A stretch of DNA of 64,000 nt from Cyclobacteriaceae bacterium (GTDB lineage Bacteria; Bacteroidota; Bacteroidia; Cytophagales; Cyclobacteriaceae): contig JANQKF010000015.1 of NCBI GenBank assembly GCA_028281285.1, positions 1 to 64,000 on the forward strand. The letters are read 5' to 3'. Position numbers and translations under genes: made by a program. The notes below the pieces were generated by a model that did not search any database, had not been told where the DNA came from, and was given only the letters and a program-made list of their open reading frames with translations. This document shows, piece by piece, positions 9,749-19,900 of the stretch; the stretch's first letter is position 1; every line of letters starts with the position of its first letter.

Positions 9749-11038
9749 ATGAAATACCACCCAATTGACCAATCCCTATATATTCGAAATCGTAAAAAAC
9801 TGGCTGGTGAGCTAAAGCCCAATTCCGTAGCCATTTTCAATTCAAATGACATAATGCCTACGAATGCGGACGGTACTATGCCATTCCGGCAAAACAACAA
9901 TCTGCTCTACTTATCAGGCATTGATCAGGAGGAAACTATACTGATAATCGCCCCTGATTTCCCTGATCCAAAGCTTCGTGAGGTTCTTTTTGTCAAAGAG
10001 ACAAGCAAGTTGATTGCAATCTGGGAGGGACATAAATACACCAAGGCCGAGGCAACGTCAGCATCCGGAACCCCCACCGTAATGTGGAATACTGAGTTTG
10101 AGAAAACTTTGTTGACCATTCTTGCTGAATCAGACAATATCTATTTGGATTCCAACGAGCATATTCGAAATGCTTCAGAAGTGGAAACTCGGAATGCACG
10201 GTTTTCCAAATGGTGCCGAGATGAATACCCTCATTATAATTATGAACGCATTGCCCCAATCATTTATGATCTAAGAACGGTCAAAGAAAACCTTGAAATC
10301 CAAGCCATTCAGGAGGCATGCAACATAACAGAAAGGGGATTTCGTAGAGTAATGAATTTCGTGAAACCCGGGGTGTGGGAATACGAGGTTGAAGCGGAGT
10401 ATATGCACGAGTTTCTTAGGAACCGATCAAGAGGTTTCGGTTATGAACCAATCATTGCCGGAGGTGGAAATGCCTGTGTCCTTCATTACATAGACAACAA
10501 TCAGGAACTCAAAGAGGGAGATCTCCTTTTGATGGATGTAGGTGCTGAATATGCCAATTATAATTCAGATATGACTCGTGTCATTCCGGTAAGCGGCAGG
10601 TTCAGTGAAAGACAAAAACAGGTTTACAATGCTGTATTAAGAGTTAAGAATGCAGCAACAGAGTTGTTAACCCCCGGCAATTCAATACCGGATTATCATA
10701 AAGAAGTGGGGCTGATCATGCAAGATGAGTTGGTAGGACTAGGCCTGATCGATCAAACAGATATAAAAAATCAAGACCCTGATTGGCCTGCCTACAAAAA
10801 ATACTTTATGCATGGCACTTCTCACCATCTCGGACTTGATGTTCACGATGTCGCAAGCATTTATACTGAGTTCAAACCCGGAATGGTTTTCACCGTTGAA
10901 CCTGGCATTTATATTCCTGATGAAGGCATCGGAATACGCTTAGAAGATGATGTGGTAATCAGGGAGAACGGTCATGACAATCTTATGGCTAATATTCCAA
11001 TCGAAATTGAGGAAATAGAGGATTTGATGAATTCGTAA
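9749..11038 (+). CDS. Aminopeptidase P family protein (M24), cytoplasmic
   Basis: LLMDVGAEYANYNSDMTRVIPVSG, HGTSHHLGLDVHDV, FTVEPGIYIPDEGIGIRLEDD metal-site motifs. Confidence 0.93.
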   Translation: MKYHPIDQSLYIRNRKKLAGELKPNSVAIFNSNDIMPTNADGTMPFRQNNNLLYLSGIDQEETILIIAPDFPDPKLREVLFVKETSKLIAIWEGHKYTKAEATSASGTPTVMWNTEFEKTLLTILAESDNIYLDSNEHIRNASEVETRNARFSKWCRDEYPHYNYERIAPIIYDLRTVKENLEIQAIQEACNITERGFRRVMNFVKPGVWEYEVEAEYMHEFLRNRSRGFGYEPIIAGGGNACVLHYIDNNQELKEGDLLLMDVGAEYANYNSDMTRVIPVSGRFSERQKQVYNAVLRVKNAATELLTPGNSIPDYHKEVGLIMQDELVGLGLIDQTDIKNQDPDWPAYKKYFMHGTSHHLGLDVHDVASIYTEFKPGMVFTVEPGIYIPDEGIGIRLEDDVVIRENGHDNLMANIPIEIEEIEDLMNS

Positions 11039-11040
11039 CA

Positions 11041-11478
11041 ATGCACTTCTCTGTCGAACAAGGGTCGTTGAAAGAAGCACTTCTGGTGCTTCGTGAACTT
11101 CCCGAATTTGACCCGCTACTTTCTGGTCAATATTACCGAGATCGGCTTTCGGATCATGATTCTTATATAATAGTGGCAAAGTCTAAGGGTAAGATTGTGG
11201 GTTGCAAAATTGGCTATGATCGTTACAAAGACGGTTCATTTTACAGTTGGCTTGGCGGTGTCATCCCCTCATATCGACATCTGGGTATAGCAAAAGCAAT
11301 GCTTGTAGATCAACATGAATGGGCTAAAAGAAGAGGTTATGATCGTATTCGATTCAAGACACTCAACCGGCATAAAGCCATGCTCATCTTTTCCATAAAG
11401 AATGGTTTTGAAATTTTTAATGTCAAGACAAAAGACGAACTTGAGAATAATCGAATAGAACTTATCAAGTACCTATGA
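11041..11478 (+). CDS. GNAT family N-acetyltransferase
   Basis: GVIPSYRHLGIAKAMLVDQHEWAKRRGYDRIRFKT acetyl-CoA binding motif. Confidence 0.88.
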   Translation: MHFSVEQGSLKEALLVLRELPEFDPLLSGQYYRDRLSDHDSYIIVAKSKGKIVGCKIGYDRYKDGSFYSWLGGVIPSYRHLGIAKAMLVDQHEWAKRRGYDRIRFKTLNRHKAMLIFSIKNGFEIFNVKTKDELENNRIELIKYL

Positions 11479-12092
11479 CGAACATCCAACACAACTCTGA
11501 TCAGGCACCAGAACCTGTAGGCCTATATCCACATGCGAGGCAAGTAGGAAACCTCCTCTTTCTTTCAGGAGTAGGGCCACGAAAAAAGGGAAGCAGGGAC
11601 ATTCCCGGTGTAACGCTGGATGCAGATGGAAATATTATAGCCTACAATATTGAAGAGCAATGCAAATCAGTATTTGAAAATGTTCGAATGATCCTTGAAG
11701 CGTCCGGAAGTAGCTGGAAGAATTTGGTGGACGTCACTGTATTCCTGACGAACATGAAAGATGACTTCTCGACCTATAACCGAGTTTATTCCGAGTATTT
11801 CAAAGACAACAGACCGTGTAGAACTACTGTGGAAATAAATAGTCTTCCAACACCAATTGGTATTGAATTGAAGTGTATTGCTACTCTTGATAACGATTCT
11901 ACGAAGAGCCCAACTCAGGAATCAGAGGCTCAGGCACAAGAAGAGGTGTCAGCACAGGAACAAACTGACCATACTGTTGTCCCTCAACACACGGAGCCCA
12001 TACAAGAAGTGAAACCTGAACCATCACCAATACATGATCCTGCTCCTAAGCCAGTGCCCAAAGAGAACGATCCACCAACAAGAAGCTGGTAA
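11475..12092 (+). CDS. RidA family protein with C-terminal Pro/Glu/Gln-rich tail
   Basis: YPHARQVGNLLFLSGVGPRKKGS and VDVTVFLTNMKDDFSTYNRVYSEYF; overlaps the upstream gene by ATGA. Confidence 0.85.
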   Translation: MTNIQHNSDQAPEPVGLYPHARQVGNLLFLSGVGPRKKGSRDIPGVTLDADGNIIAYNIEEQCKSVFENVRMILEASGSSWKNLVDVTVFLTNMKDDFSTYNRVYSEYFKDNRPCRTTVEINSLPTPIGIELKCIATLDNDSTKSPTQESEAQAQEEVSAQEQTDHTVVPQHTEPIQEVKPEPSPIHDPAPKPVPKENDPPTRSW

Positions 12093-12197
12093 TCCCAATT
12101 ACTTGAAACTTACCGTGCGATCGTCAGGAGGCTGTTGAACCATACCTTTGATTCACCTGCCTAATTGACTATTTTTCAATAGTCAACCTTAACTGTT

Positions 12198-14579
12198 ATG
12201 CGTAAGTTCTTTAGCAGAGTTTGGAAAGCCATTCTCAATTTTTTCAATAGAATCAATCCCGGGCCAATCGCATGGAAGGGAGCCAATAAGGCAATTATGG
12301 TCGCTACTGCGGCCATTTGGATCATTGCCTCGCTGATCATGTTTGTTATTTCCCCCAGTACTACCCTAGGGCTTATTCCGGTACTTTTGGGCCTTGGAAT
12401 CGCTTTCATAGCTGGTGCGGGAGCAATTTTGGCCCTAAGGATAATTAATTGGTTTCCCAAGGGATTTATCTGGGTATTGCCCGGTACATATATTTTGATG
12501 GGAGTCGTTTTTGGAATGGGCTCGTTGTCGTGGCAGTTTCCGCTGTTCGTGGTTGTATTCTCAGGAGGGCTAGGTGCATCGATTTTTTCCTTAACCAAAA
12601 AGAATCGAAGTAGTCTTTCATTACTGCAAAAAATTGTAGCCGGTTTAGGAGGCATAACCGGCATTGTTGGTTTGGTTTGGGGACTAGCCTGGTTATCCGA
12701 TACGGGTTTCAAGCCTGACCCCGATCATATCAATGCAGCGGAAAAGTCTTCTTATGTGGCCACTCCGATCAACTTAGCTAATCCATCCAGTCCGGGAGCG
12801 TACGAATTGAACTACCTAACCTATGGTAGTGGAAAGGACAAACAACGAAAAGAATTTGGGGAGGATGCCACTATTTTAACAGACTCAGTTGATGGCTCAA
12901 GACTATTGGACAACTGGGAAGGGATTTCAGGTAAACTCCGCACCCGCTACTGGGGGTTTGATGAGAAGGCACTTCCAATTAATGGTAGAGTATGGTACCC
13001 AGAGGGAGATGGTCCGTTCCCATTGGCATTGATCGTTCACGGCAACCATAGCATGCAGGATTATTCGGATCCAGGTTACGGATACTTGGGGGAATTGCTG
13101 GCCAGTCAGGGAATTATCATGGTTAGTGTGGACGAAAACTTTTTGAATGGGTCGTGGACCGATATTTTCACCGATGGCCTGGATGAAGAAAACGATGCTC
13201 GGGGCTGGCTTCTCCTGGAGCACCTAAAAAACTGGAAAAAATGGAATTCAACACCAGGCAGCATATTCCATAACAAAGTGGACATGTCAAACCTGGCGGT
13301 AATGGGACACTCGAGAGGCGGAGAGGCAGCCGCAGTAGCCGCTTTCTTGAATAAACTGTCATATTACCCCGATGATGCCAAGCAGAAGTTTGATTTCAAG
13401 TTTAACATCAAGGCGGTAGTGGCCATAGCTCCAGTGGACGGGCAATATCGGCCGGGAGAAGACCGCACCCCACTCGAAAACGTCAACTACCTAGTGATTC
13501 ACGGTGCGAATGATGGAGACGTTCAATCATTTGCAGGCCTTAGACAATATGAGAGAGTCAAATTCACAAATGACAGTAGCTATTTTAAATCGGGGGTTTA
13601 TGTCTATGGAGCGAATCATGGTCAATTTAATACCACCTGGGGTAATAGGGACTCTGGAATGCCATTTGGCTCACTATTAAATGTTGATGCATTAATGCCA
13701 AAGGAAGATCAGGAGACTATTGGGAAGGTATACATCAGCGCATTTTTGCAAGCCACTCTCCAAAATAAAAAAGAGTATATCAACCTTTTTAAAGATTACA
13801 GAACAGGAAAAGACTGGTTACCTGAAACCATTTATTTAAATCAATTTGAGTCAAGTGACTGGACGACTATTGCAGATTTTGAAGAGGATCTGGACCTTAC
13901 CACAGCATCCAACGGTTCAAAGTTCAAGGGTGAAAACCTAACGGTTTGGAAAGAGCGACTTGTAGGCATGAAATGGGGAAATAAAGGTACCAGGGCTGCA
14001 TACCTGGGATGGGATTCGTTAGCCTATGAGGCAGATACGGCTCGTTATACCATCGAATTCTCAAATAAAATTGATGCTAACAATTATCGCCTCCTAAGCT
14101 TTGAATTATCTGAAGGTAAAGGCAATACCTATCCTGATAAGGAGCGTGATGAGGAGATGAAAGAGAATGACAATTCAGATGACGATTCAGACGAAGAGAA
14201 AATTGACGCTGACAATGAACCAAATAACAATTCGGATGAGGAAGACCAAGAGGATTCAGAAAAAGATGAAGAAAAGAAAGCTGAAGATCCACTTGATTTT
14301 AGCATCTGCTTCGTTGATCAGAACGGAAATAATGCTTTGATTAAGCTAAGTGACTACGGTTTCTTGCAACGGCAATTGAGTGTCGATGTTCTTAAAAACA
14401 AGGAGTTGCAATCCACGAGTCGATCAGAAGCGGTTTACAACACATTTTTCGTGAATTTGTCACAATTAGGCTCGTCTAACGAGGAATTTGATGTCTCCAC
14501 TATCCAAAGTATGTCATTCATCTTTGACCAAACCAAGAAGGGAATCATAATTCTGGACAAAATAGCTTTATCGCGTTGA
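12198..14579 (+). CDS. Membrane-anchored alpha/beta hydrolase with acidic low-complexity insert
   Basis: Hydrophobic helices in N-terminal ~170 aa; LALIVHGNHSM, VMGHSRGGEAAAVAA nucleophile elbow; Asp/Glu-rich stretch near 14131-14295. Confidence 0.8.
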   Translation: MRKFFSRVWKAILNFFNRINPGPIAWKGANKAIMVATAAIWIIASLIMFVISPSTTLGLIPVLLGLGIAFIAGAGAILALRIINWFPKGFIWVLPGTYILMGVVFGMGSLSWQFPLFVVVFSGGLGASIFSLTKKNRSSLSLLQKIVAGLGGITGIVGLVWGLAWLSDTGFKPDPDHINAAEKSSYVATPINLANPSSPGAYELNYLTYGSGKDKQRKEFGEDATILTDSVDGSRLLDNWEGISGKLRTRYWGFDEKALPINGRVWYPEGDGPFPLALIVHGNHSMQDYSDPGYGYLGELLASQGIIMVSVDENFLNGSWTDIFTDGLDEENDARGWLLLEHLKNWKKWNSTPGSIFHNKVDMSNLAVMGHSRGGEAAAVAAFLNKLSYYPDDAKQKFDFKFNIKAVVAIAPVDGQYRPGEDRTPLENVNYLVIHGANDGDVQSFAGLRQYERVKFTNDSSYFKSGVYVYGANHGQFNTTWGNRDSGMPFGSLLNVDALMPKEDQETIGKVYISAFLQATLQNKKEYINLFKDYRTGKDWLPETIYLNQFESSDWTTIADFEEDLDLTTASNGSKFKGENLTVWKERLVGMKWGNKGTRAAYLGWDSLAYEADTARYTIEFSNKIDANNYRLLSFELSEGKGNTYPDKERDEEMKENDNSDDDSDEEKIDADNEPNNNSDEEDQEDSEKDEEKKAEDPLDFSICFVDQNGNNALIKLSDYGFLQRQLSVDVLKNKELQSTSRSEAVYNTFFVNLSQLGSSNEEFDVSTIQSMSFIFDQTKKGIIILDKIALSR

Positions 14580-14721
14580 TCTATTCGAGAATTGATTCCC
14601 AGATTGGGAAAAACAAAAACGCTTCACAAGTCCTAAAACGGCCGATTTAACAAAATTTGGACTATTTGGTAGGGTGGTATGGCTATTGACGGGTATAAGA
14701 TGTACCAAAACATCTTAGTTT

Positions 14722-15276
14722 ATGAAACGGCTGCAGTCCTCATACCTAAAAAGTGAGACCACATGGACACATTTTTTAAATGCCTCCAGTGGCCTGTTCC
14801 TAAGGATATTCTCCCCTTTCAAAGTCGGTGATATAATCGAAGTCAAAGGTCATCTCGGGACCGTTATAAACAAGGGGTGGTTTACTTTTAAAATTTTGAC
14901 CTCAGAGGACAAAGAGCTTTCATTTGCAAACAAGACAGTTTACCAAAACGGAATAAGTAATCTGACCACCAAAAACATGATGAGGTTAGACCTCAATGTT
15001 GAAGTAAAGTATGATTCCAATATGACCCAGGTCAAAGATACTTTGATGGGCATATTAAGGAAGAACGAGTTGGTGCTTAGCTCCCCTTCACCTAAGATCT
15101 CCATTTCAGGTCTGCGTGACCAATTCATTGACCTGACACTCACCCCCTGGTGTGAACCTGATGACTACTGGAGTGCTTATAACCAATTGCATTATCAATT
15201 ATTGGAAGGACTTAAGGCTAAGGGAGTTACCACAGAAATCAAGCCTGCCATGGTCGAGCTCCGAAAGGTTATCTAA
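14722..15276 (+). CDS. MscS-like protein lacking the membrane helices
   Basis: SGLFLRIFSPFKVGDIIEVKGHLGTV is the MscS beta-domain signature; in-frame TAG at 14716-14718 excludes an upstream TM extension. Confidence 0.75.
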   Translation: MKRLQSSYLKSETTWTHFLNASSGLFLRIFSPFKVGDIIEVKGHLGTVINKGWFTFKILTSEDKELSFANKTVYQNGISNLTTKNMMRLDLNVEVKYDSNMTQVKDTLMGILRKNELVLSSPSPKISISGLRDQFIDLTLTPWCEPDDYWSAYNQLHYQLLEGLKAKGVTTEIKPAMVELRKVI

Positions 15277-15330
15277 ACCCGACTCCCCTGGTTCATGCAT
15301 AAAGAGATATATTTGTTGAAAACACGTCAG

Positions 15331-16650
15331 CAAATGGAGATTATTTGGTTATTGTCAGGGTTAGTATTGGGAGCGACAATTGCATGGTTACTCGCTAGAA
15401 TCAAATTTCAGAATTCCCCGTCAGGCACCGACCAGAATAATCTCAAAACAGCACTTACCCTGGCCGAAGAAAGAGGGAAGAGGTTCGAAGAAGAGATTAA
15501 TGAGATCAAGCCCGAATTAGCGCTTGAACGTGAAAAGACCATCTCATTAAGTAATAGGCTGTCTCAAGCCGAAACCGAAAACAAAAACCTAGAGAAACGC
15601 CAAATTGAACAAAAAGAGGAACTCGAAAGACTGAATCAAAAATTCACATTAGAGTTCAAGAATCTGGCCAACGAAATATTTGAGGAAAAAAGCAAAAAAT
15701 TCACTGATCAGAATAAGTCCAATCTAACGGAGCTGTTGACGCCTCTCAAAGAAAGAATTGGTGAGTTTCAAAAGAAAGTAGAGGAAACCAATAAGGACGG
15801 TGCAGAACGAAATGCCTCATTGGTCCAACAGATCAAGCATCTTAGTGAGCTTAACAAACAGATCACCAAGGAAGCTGAGAATCTCACCAAAGCTTTGAAG
15901 GGTGATTCTAAAGCTCAGGGTAATTGGGGAGAAGTAATTCTTGAGCGCATACTGGAAAAATCAGGACTTGAAAAAGGCCGCGAATATCATACTCAGGTCT
16001 CCGAAACTACAGAAGACGGAAAACGCTATCAACCGGATGTAGTCGTCAAACTTCCTGATAACAAGAACATAATTATAGATTCCAAGGTCTCATTGGTCGC
16101 CTACGAACGCTCAGTTAACGAAGAAGCTGATAGTGAACGACTCAATCATCTTAAGCTGCATATTCAATCTATACGAACACATTTGAAGAGTTTGGGTGAA
16201 AAAAATTATCAGAATCTATACGGAATCGAAGGGTTGGACTTCGTTTTGCTATTTATTCCAATAGAACCGGCATTTACGCTTGCCGTTCAACAAGACCCGG
16301 AATTGTTCAATGATGCCTATGCCAAGAACATTGTAATCGTAAGTCCAACTACCCTGATTGCCACCTTGAGGACCATTTCATCCATATGGAAACAAGAATA
16401 TCAAAACAAAAACGCAATTGAAATAGCAAGACAAAGTGGTGCTCTTTACGACAAATTTGTGGCATTTACAGAGGACCTTAAAAATGTGGGTAAATACATC
16501 GACAGTACACAGAAAGTATATTCTGAATCAATGAAAAAGCTCTATGAAGGAACTGGTAACCTTGTGAAAAGAGCCGAAAATATTAAAAAGCTCGGAGCCA
16601 AAGCCAGTAAACAGCTGGATCAACGATTGATAGATCGATCCGATCCTTAG
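15331..16650 (+). CDS. rmuC: DNA recombination protein RmuC
   Basis: N-terminal TM, coiled coil, KAQGNWGEVILERILEKSGLEKGREY and YQPDVVVKLPDNKNIIIDSKVSLVAYERS motifs. Confidence 0.93.
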   Translation, partial: QMEIIWLLSGLVLGATIAWLLARIKFQNSPSGTDQNNLKTALTLAEERGKRFEEEINEIKPELALEREKTISLSNRLSQAETENKNLEKRQIEQKEELERLNQKFTLEFKNLANEIFEEKSKKFTDQNKSNLTELLTPLKERIGEFQKKVEETNKDGAERNASLVQQIKHLSELNKQITKEAENLTKALKGDSKAQGNWGEVILERILEKSGLEKGREYHTQVSETTEDGKRYQPDVVVKLPDNKNIIIDSKVSLVAYERSVNEEADSERLNHLKLHIQSIRTHLKSLGEKNYQNLYGIEGLDFVLLFIPIEPAFTLAVQQDPELFNDAYAKNIVIVSPTTLIATLRTISSIWKQEYQNKNAIEIARQSGALYDKFVAFTEDLKNVGKYIDSTQKVYSESMKKLYEGTGNLVKRAENIKKLGAKASKQLDQRLIDRSDP

Positions 16651-16945
16651 TTTCTAATTGTGTGTGATGGAACCTAAGAATAACTTACAAACCAAAACGA
16701 AATATCCCCTTACTTATGTAAAGGAAAAACGTCAAACAGGTGACGCAAAACGTTGGTGTTCACATACATATTATATCATTTTACAACTTTTTTTTCGCTG
16801 GTTACAACAATTTTCACTATGTTTACAGCGCTATCAACAGAATCGGGCTGATTCTTTTGACAGAATTAAGTTGGGTGTGTGTCATGTAATCTGGGAAATT
16901 TTGGGCCCACACTGCGCTTATTCTAGCACTATCGACAACCTAAAC

Positions 16946-19900
16946 ATGATGTATAATTTTGTCAACTTTTCGCCTAGAAAAAGGGGAATAGCCTTAGTGT
17001 TATTTGCCCTTGCTTGCGTTGTTCAGCCCATAACTGCACAAGATTCCTCATTGGACCAAAATGATGGAATATCTCTCAATTCTGAGGCTCCAACAATAAT
17101 TACACAAGACATAACGGTTCAACTCGGTTCGAGCGGAACTGTCAGCATTTCGCCCAGCCAGGTCGACAATGGTTCCTTCGATCCTGCAGGATCACTTACA
17201 TTGAGTTTGGATATAAGTTCCTTCGACTGTTCAAACCTGGGACCCAACATAGTTACACTGACTGGAACCAACGGCTTGGGTGAATCACAATCTGCTCAAG
17301 CTACGGTCACTGTTGAAGACCTTATCGCTCCTACGGTAGTTACGCAAAGCTTAACCGCTACTATTTCCGGAGGGTCATATACAATTGATCCTAACGATCT
17401 ATTGAAATTCACTGGTGGAAGAGGTGGAAGAGGCAGCAGGGGCTCTCCTATTACTTCAGATAATTGTGGTATTGCATCTGTTTCTGCAAGCCCGGCCACA
17501 CTAAGTGTTCTAAACTTAGGAATGAACATTATAACGGTTACCGTAACCGATGCTGCAGGAAATTCCAGTTCCGGACAAACTGTAGTTTATCTTGAAGACA
17601 ACGATTACCCTACAGCCATAGCCCAGGATATTGAAGTGGAGCTCGATGAGAATGGTCTGGCTACTATCACGACTGATGATATTGATAACGGTAGTTTTGA
17701 CAATGGAGGTATCAATAATATGTTCTTGGACAAGACCACCTTCGATTGTATGAATCTTGGTGTTAATGAGGTTACACTTACTGTTATTGACTACCTAAAC
17801 AGAACAAGTACAGCCACTGCTATTGTCACTGTAAAGGACGTTACTCCTCCGGATGTTGTGACCAAAGATTTGACAATTTCTCTTGGGGAAGACGGCACCT
17901 ATGAAATCGATCCGCTAGATCTACTGGTAATATGTGAGGATGCGGATATTATGATCAGCACGGGAGGACCAACGGGTGAAACTGAACCTGGTATGGGTAG
18001 TGCAATAGATTACTTCTTTGTAGAAGAGCCAACCTGTACCAAAGATAATTGTAGTATTACCGATGTTTCCGTCAGTATTGAAACATTCGACTGTACTCAT
18101 TTAGGTGTAAACGTTGTTACTGTCACGGTTAAAGATAGAAGTGGCAATACGAGCACCGCAACCGCTACGGTGACTGTGGTTGATGATATTTTCCCCACAG
18201 TCCAAACCAAGAATGCTACAGTCACTCTGGATCAATCAGGGAATGCTTCGATAACCGTGGCTGATGTCGATGATAACTCATTCGACAATTGTGATATTAC
18301 ATTATCATTGGATAGACTGAACTTTACCTGTGCTGATGTGGGCGACCAGGTCGTAACATTGACAGGAGTTGACCCAACAGGTAATTCATCTTCAGCTACT
18401 GCGGTAGTAACCGTTGTAGACGAAGCACCTCCAGTGGCAATAGCGCAACCAGTTACATTGACATTGGATGTCAACGGTACAGCAACCTTGACTGCATCTC
18501 AAGTGGATAATGGTTCAAATGACAGTTGTACAGGTGTTACACTTTCAATAGACAAAGCTTCTTTCGACTGTTCAAATCTGGGTGATAATGTTGTTACTCT
18601 GACAGTCACAGACGGTGGTGGCAATGCCGCCTCTGTAACCACAACAGTTACTATTGTGGACGATCTTACCCCCACGGTTCTTACTAAAAATGCTACTATT
18701 TCATTAGACGAGGATGGAAATGCTTCAATCACAATAGTCGATATTGATAACGGTTCATCCGATAATTGTGACCTCACGTTAAGCCTTGACAAATTGAATT
18801 TCACCTGTGATGACCTAGGTCAGAACACTGTAACTTTGACCGGGGTTGACGGTAGTGGAAATACAGCTAGTGCAACTGCCGTTGTAACCATTGAAGATAA
18901 TTTACCTCCATCGCTCCAAACGCTAGCTCCAAACTACTTTCTTGGTCCTGACGGAACGTTTACCATAGATCCTAACGACCTGTTGAAGTGGACTTCCTCT
19001 GGACGTGGCAGCCGTGGCGGTGATATCACAGAGGATAACTGTGGTATTGCAAGCATGGTTGTAAGCAAAACCGTCTTTGACTGTAATGACATTGGTCAGA
19101 ATTTAGTAACCGTTACGGTGACCGATGCTGCTGGAAATTCAGCAACGGCTACCACCTTGGTGACAATTGGAGATAACACACTTCCAACAGTGATCGCTCA
19201 GGATGCAACATTGGAGTTGGATGAAAATGGAATGGCTGTGCTGGATCCAGCGTTAATTGATGGTGGCAGCTATGACAACTGTGACATTACACTTACAGTA
19301 AGTCCACCTACGTTCTCCTGTGATGATATTGGGGTTAACACGGTGACATTAATTGCTACCGATGCCAGTGGGCTTTCAAGTAGTGCAACAGCCACTGTAA
19401 CTGTTGTTGACAATATTGCTCCTGAAGTTGTGACACAAAACATTACGGTAGTCTTAGATGAGAACGGTGAAGCCCATATTGAATCTAGAGATCTACTTGT
19501 TGTCTGCGATGATGAATTTATTCCGGATGATCCGAATGATGGTGGAAGCACCGGGGAAACTGTACCTGGAAGCGGTTTGGATAATTATTACTATACAACT
19601 CCGGTTTCGCTGGAAGGCTGTACCAGAGACAATTGTCGAATCAATAAAATAGAGACTAGTAAGCTTAAGTTTTACTGTAATGACTTAGGTGAGAACGTTG
19701 TGACGATCACAGTAACCGATGCAAGCGGAAATAGCACAACAGCAACGGCTGTAGTGACCGTTGTTGATCAAACACCTCCGACAGTTGAAACCAAGAATAT
19801 TTCAGTGAGCCTGGATGCCAATGGTTCGGTAAGCATCACTGCAGATGATATTGATAACGGATCGTCAGATAATTGTGACTTCACCCTCACTTTAGACAAG

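Noticed and set aside
16658-16945. N-terminal extension of the giant ORF
   Set aside because: A convincing signal peptide begins at 16946; the upstream translation has no secretion signal or domain character, so it is treated as leader.
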